From Streptomyces xanthii (GTDB lineage: Bacteria; Actinomycetota; Actinomycetes; Streptomycetales; Streptomycetaceae): a DNA stretch of 64,000 nt. The position numbers and the translations under genes are program-made. Below, piece by piece: positions 41,141-49,861 of this stretch. Position 1 is the stretch's first letter; every line of letters begins with the position of its first letter. Location of the stretch: assembly GCF_014621695.1 (NCBI RefSeq), contig NZ_CP061281.1, forward strand, positions 1,178,001 through 1,242,000, given 5' to 3'. The notes under the pieces were generated by a model, which made no database searches, was not told where the DNA came from, and was given only the letters and a program-made list of their open reading frames with translations.

Positions 41141-42277
41141 ATGACCGACAGGACCGCGCTGGCCGATGTGCTCGCACCGCACGTCGTCAAGGGGCCGGTG
41201 CCCGGCGCCGTCGCGCTCGTGGCCCGCGGGGACGACGTCGAGGTGGCGGCCGTCGGACACACCGACGCGGAGGGTTCCCGGCCGGTGGCCCGGGACACGA
41301 TCTTCCGGATCGCCTCGCTGACCAAGCCGGTCGTCGCCGCGGCCGTCCTCACCCTCGTCCAGGACGGCCGCCTCTCGCTGGACGCGCCGATCGCGCACTG
41401 GCTGCCGGAGCTGGAGTCCCCGGACGTCGTGCGGGACCCGGCGGGTCCGATGGAGGACGTGGTGCCGGCTGCCCGGCCGATCACGGTCGAGGACCTGTTG
41501 ACGTTCCGCGCGGGCTGGGGCTTCGCCCCGGACTTCTCGCTGCCCGCGCTGCGGCCGCTGTTCGCCCTCATGAACCCGTTCCACCCGCGGCAGGTGCCGG
41601 ACCCGGACACCTGGCTGGCGGCCCTGGCGCGGGTGCCGCTGCTGTACCAGCCGGGCGAGGCCTGGCTGTACAACGCCTGCTCCGACCTCCAGGGCGTGCT
41701 GATCGCGCGCGCCACCGGCTCCTTGCTGCCGGACTACCTCGACGAGCGGATCCTCGGCCCGCTCGGCATGCGGGACACGGGGTTCCGGGTTCCGGAAGAG
41801 CGGCGTGACCGGTTCACGAGCTTCTACGCGCCGACGCCGGAGGGCGGCACCGAGCTCGTCGACCGGCCGGACGGCGACTGGTCCGAGCTGCCCGCGTTCG
41901 CCTCCGGCGCGGGCGGACTCGTCTCCACGGTGGACGACCTGTGGGCGTTCGCCCGCATGATGCTGTCGGGCGGCGGCGACGTGCTGAGCGCCGAGTCGGT
42001 CCGGCTGATGACGACGAACCATCTGACCGACGGGCAGCGCGCCGCGAACGAGCTCTTCCTGGAGGGACAGGGCTGGGGATACGGCGGCTCGGTCGACGTG
42101 GCCCGGCGCGATCCGTGGAACGTGCCGGGCCGCTACGGCTGGGTGGGCGGCTTCGGCACGGCCGCCCATCTGACGCCGTCGACGGGCCTGGTCACCGTCC
42201 TGCTGACGCAGTACGCGATGACCGGACCGACGCCGACGCCGTTGATGCGGGAATTCTGGGAGTACGCGGCCTCCTGA
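41141..42277 (+). CDS. Class C beta-lactamase-fold serine hydrolase
   Basis: A 378-residue cytosolic-looking protein (no signal peptide) of the serine beta-lactamase/esterase EstB group. The nucleophile motif is SLTK (Ser59, Lys62) in IFRIASLTKPVVAAA. The Tyr motif is LYNACSDLQGVLIARATG, and GRYGWVGGFGT near the end replaces the KTG box. Such proteins act as esterases, amidases or peptidases. ATG 41141 follows GGAGGG by 5 bases and is preferred over GTG 41135. The gene ends 3 bases before the convergent GH63-like gene, with no terminator between them. Confidence 0.85.
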   Translation: MTDRTALADVLAPHVVKGPVPGAVALVARGDDVEVAAVGHTDAEGSRPVARDTIFRIASLTKPVVAAAVLTLVQDGRLSLDAPIAHWLPELESPDVVRDPAGPMEDVVPAARPITVEDLLTFRAGWGFAPDFSLPALRPLFALMNPFHPRQVPDPDTWLAALARVPLLYQPGEAWLYNACSDLQGVLIARATGSLLPDYLDERILGPLGMRDTGFRVPEERRDRFTSFYAPTPEGGTELVDRPDGDWSELPAFASGAGGLVSTVDDLWAFARMMLSGGGDVLSAESVRLMTTNHLTDGQRAANELFLEGQGWGYGGSVDVARRDPWNVPGRYGWVGGFGTAAHLTPSTGLVTVLLTQYAMTGPTPTPLMREFWEYAAS

Positions 42278-42280
42278 CCG

Positions 42281-44452
42281 TCAGCGGCCGCGCAGCATCG
42301 GCAGGAGCAGTGCGGCCGACCAGCTGAAGTTCGGGGAGTTGAGCGGGTCGCCGGTGAGCGGGTCGTAGTTCTCCATGATCGGCCCGTCGCCGCTCAGTCC
42401 GGAGGCGTGCGCGAGGAGCTTGCCGGTGAGGTCGTCGGCGTCCGCCCCGTACCCGTAGCGGCGCAGTCCGGCCTGGGCGAAGTAGGCCTGGTCGAGCCAG
42501 ACGGGGCCGCGCCAGTACCTGGTCGAGGCGAAGTACGGGGAGGACCGGGCGACGGTCGGGAAGGGGACGCGGGTGGCGAACTCGGCCGGGTCGGCGAGGC
42601 GGTCCCGGACCGCGCGGGCCTGTTCCTTCGTGGCGGTGCCGGTCCACAGCGGGATGGCGCCCTCGATGCCGCGGCCCCGGTCGGTGAGCGGGGCGCCGCC
42701 GGTGAGGCCGATGTCGTGGAACCAGCCGTCGGACGGGTCGAACATCTTCGTGCGGACCGCCTCGTGCGTGGCGGCGGCGCGGGTGCGCCAGCGCCGCGCG
42801 TCGGCGTCCCGGCCGAGAGCGTCGGCGATGCGGGCCAGGTACTCCTGGTCCTGGGCGAGGTAGGCGTTGAGGTCGACGGACTCCTGGTCGAGCGAGTAGC
42901 CGAGCAGGGTGCCGTCGGCGGCGTGGTTGGCGACGACGCCCGTGCCGAGTTTCGCGTCGAAGCGGGGCGCGTTGTCCATGCCGCTCTCCCAGGCGGCTGC
43001 GAGGCGGCGTTCCTCGGTGGAGTCGTTGGCGGGGTCGACGGTGGCGCCGTACTCGGCGAGGCCGTCGCGGTCGTGGTCCCGGTTGCGGTACCACCAGGCC
43101 TGGTAGGCGGCGAGCTTCGGGTACATCTCGCGCAGGAAGGCGCGGTCGCCGGACTTCCGGTAGACCTCCCACACCGCCCAGCCGGCCAGCGGGGGCTTGG
43201 AGTTGCGCTCGTTCCAGTTGCCGCCGCCGCGCGCGGGGTCGTTGTAGAAGACGACGTCGGGGATCATTCCGGCGTCCTGGGGCCGCTCCTTGTCGTCGGC
43301 GGTGATCTGCCAGTCGAACATGGAGCGGATCTGGGACTCGGCGAGTCCGGGGTCGAAGCGGGCGGTGCCGACGGCCTGTTTCCAGGTGTCCCAGGCCCAG
43401 ACCCCGCCGGTGAACCACTTGTAGGAGATGGACGGCGTGATCGCGTCGTGTTCGATCCGGCCGGCGGCGGAGCGCCAGTTGGTGACTAGGGTCTCCAGCG
43501 ACTTGACGGCGATGCGGCGCCGTTCGGCCGGCACGCCCTCGGTGACGCCGTCGACGTAGCGGCGCCAGCGGGCGTCGCCGGAGGCCGCGCAGGACGCGGG
43601 GCGTGCGAGGACCGCGTGCACCCGCTCCGCCTCGCGGGAGCGTTCGGCGGCGGTGAACGTGTAGGACTCGGTCCAGTCGAAGCGGTGGGCGGCGCCGGGC
43701 CGCAGGGTGACGGGGGTCTTGGCCGTGGACCGGTACGTGTCGCCGTCGACGGCGGTGTCGACGGGTTCCTTGTGGGTGACCTCGAAGCGCTCGGTGCCGT
43801 CGGTGAGGTAGTCCCAGGTCTCGCGGACCTTCGCGAAGTCGACGCCGACCCCGTGTCCGGTGGCGGCGAGCGAGGGGGCGTCCTTCATCGGGGCGTCGGC
43901 GGGCCGCAGCAGGCTTCCGGACCAGTCGGCGCGCAGGGTGCGGGCGGCCGTTCCGGTGTTCCTGACCTCGGCGCGCACGAGCGCGGACCGGTCGGTGGCG
44001 AAGCGGAGTTCCAGACGGAGTCTGAGCCCCTGCCCCAGGTCGTACTCCTGGACGAGCCGGCCGGGGAGCGAGGTGAAGCGCGGGGTGCCGCCGGCGTCGA
44101 GGGCGAGGGTGCGGCCGTCCTCGGTGAGCCGCATCCGGCTGAAGGACCGGCTCAGCCACCACGGGTACTCCTGCGCGATGTAGAGCGGCCCGCCGAATCC
44201 GCCGTACGCGTCGCGGTCCCCGGCGTCCGGCAGGCTGTACGCGTGCCAGGCGCCGCGGTCGGCGAAGACGCCGAGGGGGTTGTTGTCGTCGGCGTCCCCG
44301 GCCTCGGCGGAGGCCGGGGTGCCACGGAGGTCGAGCACGTCGGCGTAGTCCCCGGGCGGCGCCCCGGCCGCGGCGGGCGGAGCGGCGAGCGCGCCGCCCC
44401 CGACGAGCAGGAGCGCGGCGAGCAGGGCGCGGGTCGTGCGTTGTGCGGTCAC
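42281..44452 (-). CDS. Secreted glycosidase, GH63 / MGH1-like (alpha/alpha)6 barrel
   Basis: A 723-residue exported enzyme. The N-terminus TAQRTTRALLAALLLVGGGALAAPPAAAG is a signal peptide. An N-terminal beta-sandwich (~45-290) precedes an (alpha/alpha)6 barrel (~300-720). Barrel motifs include SYKWFTGGVWAWDTWKQAVG, DAGMIPDVVFYN, NWNERNSKPPLAGWAVWEVYRK, AYQAWWYRNRDHDRDGLAEYG and YWRGPVWLDQAYFAQAGLRRYGY, typical of GH63/GH37-like enzymes such as YgjK. The start is GTG 44452 after GGGAGG. It is the last gene of the sugar-uptake cluster; substrates are likely alpha-linked oligosaccharides, but family-level assignment is as far as sequence goes. Confidence 0.87.
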   Translation of the reverse strand: MTAQRTTRALLAALLLVGGGALAAPPAAAGAPPGDYADVLDLRGTPASAEAGDADDNNPLGVFADRGAWHAYSLPDAGDRDAYGGFGGPLYIAQEYPWWLSRSFSRMRLTEDGRTLALDAGGTPRFTSLPGRLVQEYDLGQGLRLRLELRFATDRSALVRAEVRNTGTAARTLRADWSGSLLRPADAPMKDAPSLAATGHGVGVDFAKVRETWDYLTDGTERFEVTHKEPVDTAVDGDTYRSTAKTPVTLRPGAAHRFDWTESYTFTAAERSREAERVHAVLARPASCAASGDARWRRYVDGVTEGVPAERRRIAVKSLETLVTNWRSAAGRIEHDAITPSISYKWFTGGVWAWDTWKQAVGTARFDPGLAESQIRSMFDWQITADDKERPQDAGMIPDVVFYNDPARGGGNWNERNSKPPLAGWAVWEVYRKSGDRAFLREMYPKLAAYQAWWYRNRDHDRDGLAEYGATVDPANDSTEERRLAAAWESGMDNAPRFDAKLGTGVVANHAADGTLLGYSLDQESVDLNAYLAQDQEYLARIADALGRDADARRWRTRAAATHEAVRTKMFDPSDGWFHDIGLTGGAPLTDRGRGIEGAIPLWTGTATKEQARAVRDRLADPAEFATRVPFPTVARSSPYFASTRYWRGPVWLDQAYFAQAGLRRYGYGADADDLTGKLLAHASGLSGDGPIMENYDPLTGDPLNSPNFSWSAALLLPMLRGR

Positions 44453-44562
44453 GGTTCTGCCTCCCAGAGGGGGTAGGGGGACGTGCCTCGGTTCGTACGC
44501 GGAGTGGTGCGGGCCGTCGGATCGGCCCGCCGGGCGTTCCTGACCGGCGCGGGGCGCCCGTC

Positions 44563-46563
44563 TCACTCCTCCCGCAGGACGGCCCCGCCCAGGGGCGGCA
44601 GGTGCAGCCGGCCGTCCGCGGGGGTGCCGGTGAGGAGGTCGGTGCCGGTGGCGGGGAGGTCCTGGGCGCTGTCGGTGTGGTTGAGGAGGAAGCGGTAGCG
44701 GGTGCCGCTCTCGGCGACGCGGACCGTCGTCTCGACTCCGGCGGGGAGTTGAGCGTTCGGGGTGATGCCCGCTTCGGCCAGGGCCGGGTCCAGGACCGTG
44801 CCGATCGCCTCGGGGAGGTGGCAGCTCACGTAGCGGGCGGTGCCTGAGCCGTGGGTGGTGCGGGTGACGGCGGGGCGGCCGGTGAGGGGGCCCTCGGTGT
44901 AGGTGTCGAGGACCTCCGCACCCGTCGTCTCCAGCCATTCGGTCCACAGCGTGGCCCGTGCGCCCGAGGCCAGCGGGACGCTCTCGCCGTCGGGGACGGG
45001 CCAGAACTCGTCGACGCGGACGCCGAGGAGGGCGGCGAGGGGGCCGGGCGCGCCCCCGTCGTGGATGTGGTCGTGCTCGTCGACGACGCCGCTGAAGGGG
45101 CCGCAGACGAGGTGGCCCCCGTCGCGGACGTACGCCGTGAGGCGCTCCGCGTCGGCGGTGCGCAGGAGGTGGAGGCTCGGGGCGAGGACGAGGGGGCGGC
45201 CGGTGAGGTCGGCGTGCGGGGGCACGAAGTCGACGGTGACGCCGCGTGCGTGCAGCGCGGCGTACCAGGGGCGCAGGAGTTCGGGCCAGCGCATCCGCGC
45301 GGAGGGGTGGTCGTCGGACTCCAGGGCCCACCAGGAGTCCCAGTCGAGGACGATCGCGGCGTCGGAGACGACCCGGCTGCCGGCGATCTCGGCGAGCCGC
45401 CCGAGTTCGGCGCCGAAGCGGACGGTCTCGCGCCAGCCGCGCGAGGCGGTGCCGCCGTGCGGGAGGAGCGCGCTGTGGTACTTCTCGGCGCCCGCCCGGG
45501 AGGCCCGCCACTGGAAGTAGAGGATGCCGTCGGCGCCGCAGGCCAGGGCCTGGAGCGACCACAGGCGTTGCAGTCCGGGTTTCTTGGGGACGTTGACGGG
45601 CCGCCAGCTGACGGCGGAGGGGGCCTGTTCCATGAGGATCCAGGGGCGGCCTTGTTTGAGGGAGCGCATGAGGTCGTAGTTGCGGGCGGCGGTGACGTGG
45701 GCCTCGGGGTCGGCCGGGTCGGGATAGGCGTCGTCGGAGACGAGGTCCTCGTGCTCGGCCCACTTCCAGTAGTCGAGGGCCTTGAACATCGACATGAAGT
45801 TGGTGGTCGCCGGGAGCGTGCTGTGTTCGGCGAGCACGGCGCGTTCGGCGCGGTGGAGGGCGAGGAGGGCGTCGGAGCAGAAGCGGCGCCAGTCGAGCAG
45901 CTGCGTCGGGTTGACGGGGCCGGGGGCGGTGCGCGGGGGTTCGATCTCGTCGTAGGTGCCGTAGCGCTGGGACCAGAAGGCGGTGCCCCATGCGTGGTTG
46001 AGGGCGTCGACGGTGCCGTACTTGTCGCGCAGCCAGGACCGGAAGCGGTCGGCGGAGCGCGGGCAGAAGCACTCGGTGACGTGGTCGCCGTACTCGTTGT
46101 GGATGTGCCACAGGGCGAGGGCGGGGTGGCCGGCGTAGCGGTCGGCGAGGGCGGTGGTGACGCGGAGAGCGGCGGCGCGGTAGTCCGGGGACGAGGGGCA
46201 GTAGTGCTGGCGGGAGCCGAACTCGAGGCGGACGCCGTCGGCGGTGACCGGGAGGATCTCGGGGTGGGCGCGGACGAGCCAGGCGGGTGGGGACGCGGTG
46301 GCGGTGGCGAGGTCGACGGCGATCCCGTGGGCGTGCAGCAGGTCGAGGAGCCGGTCGAGCCAGCCGAAGTCCCAGGTGTCGGGGCCGGGTTGGAGGCGGG
46401 CCCAGGAGAAGACGCCGACGGTGACCATGGTGACCCCGGCCTCGCGCATGAGGGCGGCGTCCTCCTTCCAGACCTCCTCGGGCCACTGCTCGGGGTTGTA
46501 GTCGCCGCCGTAGAGGAGGCCGTTGACGCGGGTGAGGTGTTCCGTCGTGGGCACCTGGGTCAT
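44563..46563 (-). CDS. Beta-galactosidase, glycoside hydrolase family 42
   Basis: A 666-residue cytosolic enzyme. It opens with LLYGGDYNPEQWPEEVWKED, the GH42 hallmark. The acid/base Glu157 is in LWHIHNEYGDH, the nucleophile Glu312 is in WILMEQAPSAVSW, and the metal-site cysteines are around residues 122 and 165-167 (YCPSS, ECFCPRS). The trimerisation (beta-galactosidase A3) domain (~395-590) and a small C-terminal domain follow. The start overlaps the stop of the permease gene ahead of it (ATGA), so it is translated with the ABC importer. It probably cleaves an imported galactoside. Confidence 0.94.
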   Translation of the reverse strand: MTQVPTTEHLTRVNGLLYGGDYNPEQWPEEVWKEDAALMREAGVTMVTVGVFSWARLQPGPDTWDFGWLDRLLDLLHAHGIAVDLATATASPPAWLVRAHPEILPVTADGVRLEFGSRQHYCPSSPDYRAAALRVTTALADRYAGHPALALWHIHNEYGDHVTECFCPRSADRFRSWLRDKYGTVDALNHAWGTAFWSQRYGTYDEIEPPRTAPGPVNPTQLLDWRRFCSDALLALHRAERAVLAEHSTLPATTNFMSMFKALDYWKWAEHEDLVSDDAYPDPADPEAHVTAARNYDLMRSLKQGRPWILMEQAPSAVSWRPVNVPKKPGLQRLWSLQALACGADGILYFQWRASRAGAEKYHSALLPHGGTASRGWRETVRFGAELGRLAEIAGSRVVSDAAIVLDWDSWWALESDDHPSARMRWPELLRPWYAALHARGVTVDFVPPHADLTGRPLVLAPSLHLLRTADAERLTAYVRDGGHLVCGPFSGVVDEHDHIHDGGAPGPLAALLGVRVDEFWPVPDGESVPLASGARATLWTEWLETTGAEVLDTYTEGPLTGRPAVTRTTHGSGTARYVSCHLPEAIGTVLDPALAEAGITPNAQLPAGVETTVRVAESGTRYRFLLNHTDSAQDLPATGTDLLTGTPADGRLHLPPLGGAVLREE

Positions 46564-47387
46564 CCCTTCACCGCCCCGCCGAGCAGTCCGGCCACGAACT
46601 GCCGCTGGAAGAGCAGGAACAGGGCCATCAGCGGCAGCGTCGCGAGCAGCGAGCCGAGCATCAGGCCGGAGTAGTCGACGTGGGAGAGGCCCGTGAGGGT
46701 GTTGAGGGCGACGGGCACGGTGTAGCGGTCCTCGGAGTTCAGCATGAGCAGCGGCCAGATGAAGCTGTTCCAGCCGGCCATGAACGTGAAGATGACGAGG
46801 GCGCCGAGCTGGGGGCGCACGCAGGGCAGGACGACGCGGTAGAAGGTGCGCAGTTCGCCGGAGCCGTCGATGCGGGCGGACTCGATGAGTTCGTCGGGGA
46901 AGTCGACGAAGGACTGGCGCATGAGCAGGATGCCGAAGGAGTTGGCGAGGAAGGGCAGGACGACGGCCTGGTAGGTGTCGATCCAGCCGATGCTCGCCAT
47001 CATCTGGAAGAGCGGCACGAGCAGCACCTGGAACGGGATCATCATGGTGGCGAGGACGGCGCCGAGCAGCAGGCCGCGGCCGCGGAAGCGGTACTTGGCG
47101 AGTCCGTAGCCGCACATCGCGGAGACGACCGAGCTGAGCACCGTGTGCACGAGGGCGATGCCGAGGCTGTTGAGCATGACGCGGCCGAACCCGATGGTCT
47201 CCTGGAGCCGGCTCAGGTTGTCGAGCAGCCTGCCGCCGGGCAGGAACGGGGGCGGCGAGTGGAACAGCTCTGACGTGGAGTGCGTGGCGGCGATGGCCAT
47301 CCACAGGAACGGTACGAGGCTGACGATACCGCCGGCGACGAGGACGGCGCGGGCGAGCAGCCGCAGCCCGAGTCTGGCGCCCTTCAT
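46560..47387 (-). CDS. Carbohydrate ABC transporter permease (MalG-type)
   Basis: A 275-residue integral membrane protein with six helices. The EAA loop is ELIESARIDGSGELRTFYRVVLPCVRPQLGALVIFTFMAGWNSFIWPL, matching CUT1 permeases of the MalG type. It overlaps the MalF-type gene (ATGA, 4 bases) upstream and GH42 downstream. No ATP-binding subunit is encoded in the cluster; CUT1 importers in Streptomyces commonly share an MsiK-type ATPase encoded elsewhere. Confidence 0.93.
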   Translation of the reverse strand: MKGARLGLRLLARAVLVAGGIVSLVPFLWMAIAATHSTSELFHSPPPFLPGGRLLDNLSRLQETIGFGRVMLNSLGIALVHTVLSSVVSAMCGYGLAKYRFRGRGLLLGAVLATMMIPFQVLLVPLFQMMASIGWIDTYQAVVLPFLANSFGILLMRQSFVDFPDELIESARIDGSGELRTFYRVVLPCVRPQLGALVIFTFMAGWNSFIWPLLMLNSEDRYTVPVALNTLTGLSHVDYSGLMLGSLLATLPLMALFLLFQRQFVAGLLGGAVKG

Positions 47388-48325
47388 CGGCGGCGCTCCC
47401 TTCCGAACAGGAGGTACTGGAGCGCGGAGATCGCGGCGATCAGCGCGACGACGACCCAGGCGATGGCGGCGGCGTACCCGAAGTCGAACTGCTGGAAGCC
47501 GACCTTGTAGAGGTAGACGACCGGGGTGAGGGTGGCGTCGTCGGGGCCGCCGCGGGTGAGGACGTAGTTCTCGTCGAAGAGCTGGAGGGTGCCGATGGTG
47601 GAGGTGACGACGCAGAACAGCAGGACGGGCCGCAGCTGGGGCAGGACGACACGGGTGTACGTGGTGAAGGTGCCGGCGCCGTCGATGGCGGCGGCCTCGT
47701 ACTGGTCCTTGCCGATGGCCTGGAGTCCGGCGAGCAGGATCACCGCGTTGTAGCCGGTCCAGCGCCAGGTCAGGGTGAGGATCAGTGAGATCCGGGCCCA
47801 GGTGGGGTCGTTGAGCCAGTCGACCGGGCCGATGCCGAACACGCCGACGATCTGGTTGACGAGGCCGCCGTCGGTCTTGAGGAGGACCTGGAAGACGACG
47901 GCGTACGCGACGAGGGTGGTGACGGCGGGCAGGAAGTGCAGGGCGCGCCAGGTGCCGCGGAAGCGCAGCCAGGACTGGTTGAGCAGGACGGCGAGGACGA
48001 GGGCGAGCCCGATCATGACGGGGACCTGCACGACGAGGATCAGCCCCGTGTTGGCGAGGGACTTCAGGAACGCCGTGTCGTGGAACATGCGCCGGTACTG
48101 GTCGAGGCCGACCCAGTGGACGGCGCCCGCGTCCTCGCTGGTGAAGGACTGCAGGACGCTCGCGCCCAGGGGGTAGGCGAAGAAGAGGGCGAAGAGCGCG
48201 GCGGCCGGTGCGGCGAAGATCCAGCCGGTGCGCCGCAGCCGGCGGCGCGGCCGGCGGGGGCGGCGGCCGGGCACCGGGCGGGCGGAGGTGGTGCCGGGCC
48301 CGGTGCGGGTGTCGAGGACGGCCAT
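47384..48325 (-). CDS. Carbohydrate ABC transporter permease (MalF-type)
   Basis: A 313-residue protein. A ~35-residue Arg/Pro-rich cytoplasmic start is followed by six helices beginning WIFAAPAAALFALFFAYPLGASVLQSF. The EAA loop is KDQYEAAAIDGAGTFTTYTRVVLPQLRPVLLFCVVTSTIGTLQLFDE. It pairs with the MalG-type subunit by ATGA overlap and lies 5 bases after the binding-protein gene. Start ATG 48325 is followed by the polar N-terminus normal for the group. Confidence 0.93.
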   Translation of the reverse strand: MAVLDTRTGPGTTSARPVPGRRPRRPRRRLRRTGWIFAAPAAALFALFFAYPLGASVLQSFTSEDAGAVHWVGLDQYRRMFHDTAFLKSLANTGLILVVQVPVMIGLALVLAVLLNQSWLRFRGTWRALHFLPAVTTLVAYAVVFQVLLKTDGGLVNQIVGVFGIGPVDWLNDPTWARISLILTLTWRWTGYNAVILLAGLQAIGKDQYEAAAIDGAGTFTTYTRVVLPQLRPVLLFCVVTSTIGTLQLFDENYVLTRGGPDDATLTPVVYLYKVGFQQFDFGYAAAIAWVVVALIAAISALQYLLFGRERRR

Positions 48326-48330
48326 GGGTG

Positions 48331-49686
48331 CTAGGCCACCTTCTTCCGTTTGGTGGCCTCGGCGAGCTGGTCGGCGGCGGAGGCGAGCGCAGCCTTCGGG
48401 TCCTTGCCGCGCAGCATCACGGCGTTGACGGCGGCGGTGGCGATGTCGCCCGCCTTGGCGTCGTCGTCGGTGTACTCGACGGGCGGGATGTTCTGGGCGA
48501 GGCGAGCGAAGACGGCGTTGGCGCGCTGCCCGCCGAAGTACTCCTGCGGTTCGCTCAGGTACGGGTCCTCGAGGGCGGGCAGGTAGGCGGGGAAGAGGCC
48601 CTCGCGTTTGAGCATGGAGACCTGGTTGGCCTTGCCGGTGAGCAGGAAGCGGATGAACTCCCAGGCCAGGTCCGCGTTCTTGGTCTGGGCGGGGACGCAG
48701 AGGGCGGAGCCGCCGATGTTGGAGGTGCGGACGCCGTCGGCGGTGAAGCCGGGCAGCGGGACGACGCCGAACTTCCCCTTCAGCTCCGGCATCTCGGCGG
48801 TCAGCGTGCCGGTCCACCAGGCGGCCGTGGGCGTGGTGGCGACCTTGCCCTCCTTGGTGGCGGTGACGAGCCCGTCCCAGCCCTTCTCGTAGGAGACGAG
48901 ACCGTGCTCGGCGAGGTCGCGCATGACGGTCATGGCCTTGAGCGCGGCGGGGGTGTCGAGGGCGACGCGGCCGCCCTTGAAGTAGGACTGGCCCTGCTGC
49001 TGGAGCAGCATGGGGAGGATCCCGGAGTCGGTGGAGTCCATGACCAGGAGCTTGTGTCCGGTGGCCTTCTTGATCCGGATGCCGGCCTTGACGTAGTCGT
49101 CCCAGGTGCGCAGGGAGTCGGGGCTCACGCCTGCCGCGCGCAGGTGGTCGGCGCGGTGGTAGAGGGCGCAGGGGCCGATGTCCCAGGGCAGGGCGAAGAC
49201 CTTGTCGCCGTCCGGGCCCCCGGTCACGGTGCGCCAGGCGGCGCGGTCGAAGTCGCCGCCGTAGCGGCCGCCGAGAGCCGCCAGGTCGTAGAAGCCGGTG
49301 GGGAAGTTGGCGGTGTAGCGGGGCAGGTAGCTGCCCTCCATGGTGAGCACGTCGGGCAGGCCTCTGCCGCCGCGCAGGCCCACGGTGATCTTGTCGTAGG
49401 CGTTGTCGTAGCCGATGTCGACGACCTTGATCTTCGTGCCGGGGTGTCTGGCCTCGAAGGTGCGGCCGAGCCGTTTCATGGCCGTGGCGGCGACGTCCCA
49501 CGACCAGACGGTGATCGTGCCCGAGAGTTTCGGGCGGTCGCCGGTCTTGCCGTCCTTGCCGCCGAGTTCGCGCGTCTCGCCTCCGCCGCCTCCCGAGCCG
49601 CCCATGGCACAGCCCGTGAGCAGGGCGGATGCCGATGCGGTGAGACCCGTGGCCAGAACGCTGCGCCGGGTGGGTGCTGTTGACAC
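48331..49686 (-). CDS. Sugar-binding lipoprotein of the ABC importer
   Basis: A 451-residue extracytoplasmic solute-binding protein. It has the lipobox ASALLTGC in a signal peptide with tandem Arg (PTRRSVLATGLTAS), then a Gly-rich linker and the fold start LSGTITVWSWDVAATAMKRLGRTFEARHPGTKIKVV. AWEFIRFLLTGKANQVSMLKREGLFPAYLPAL near the end is usual for CUT1 binding proteins. Start GTG 49686 lies 5 bases after AGGAGG. It is the first gene of the minus-strand importer/glycosidase operon, with CTGAAT/ATTCAG elements in the upstream region. The specific sugar is unknown; GH42 suggests beta-galactosides. Confidence 0.92.
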   Translation of the reverse strand: MSTAPTRRSVLATGLTASASALLTGCAMGGSGGGGGETRELGGKDGKTGDRPKLSGTITVWSWDVAATAMKRLGRTFEARHPGTKIKVVDIGYDNAYDKITVGLRGGRGLPDVLTMEGSYLPRYTANFPTGFYDLAALGGRYGGDFDRAAWRTVTGGPDGDKVFALPWDIGPCALYHRADHLRAAGVSPDSLRTWDDYVKAGIRIKKATGHKLLVMDSTDSGILPMLLQQQGQSYFKGGRVALDTPAALKAMTVMRDLAEHGLVSYEKGWDGLVTATKEGKVATTPTAAWWTGTLTAEMPELKGKFGVVPLPGFTADGVRTSNIGGSALCVPAQTKNADLAWEFIRFLLTGKANQVSMLKREGLFPAYLPALEDPYLSEPQEYFGGQRANAVFARLAQNIPPVEYTDDDAKAGDIATAAVNAVMLRGKDPKAALASAADQLAEATKRKKVA

Positions 49687-49702
49687 TCTTGCCTCCTGGA
49701 GC

Positions 49703-49736
49703 CTGAATGCCTAATGCTGTATTCAGAACACTGAAT
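49703..49736. promoter_or_regulatory. CTGAAT/ATTCAG inverted-repeat array between sugar importer and gcvP operons
   Basis: CTGAAT (49703-49708), ATTCAG (49721-49726) and CTGAAT (49731-49736) form two overlapping inverted repeats; ATTCAG-AACA-CTGAAT is perfect. It lies 17-50 bases upstream of the sugar-binding protein start and ~125 bases upstream of gcvPA. It may be the site of the GntR protein encoded at 54834 or of an unlinked sugar regulator. Confidence 0.5.
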
Positions 49737-49861
49737 GACGGACCCGGCCGTCAAGAGGCGTACACACAAAGTTCTCCCGGCCCCGCCGAGCCCGCGCCCC
49801 GGGCCGGCACCCGGCCGCCCCCTCCGACTCCCCCGGCTTCCGCCCACCCGAAAGGCGAGGC

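Noticed and set aside
42281-46486. Single 1401-codon frame covering both GH63-like and GH42 regions
   Set aside because: The part upstream of 44452 is a shadow frame of the GH42 gene; the secreted enzyme starts at GTG 44452 with its own ribosome site and signal peptide.
49687-49861. Glycine riboswitch upstream of gcvPA
   Set aside because: The gap is only 175 bp and shared with a divergent promoter; no paired aptamer-like helices or conserved core were found.
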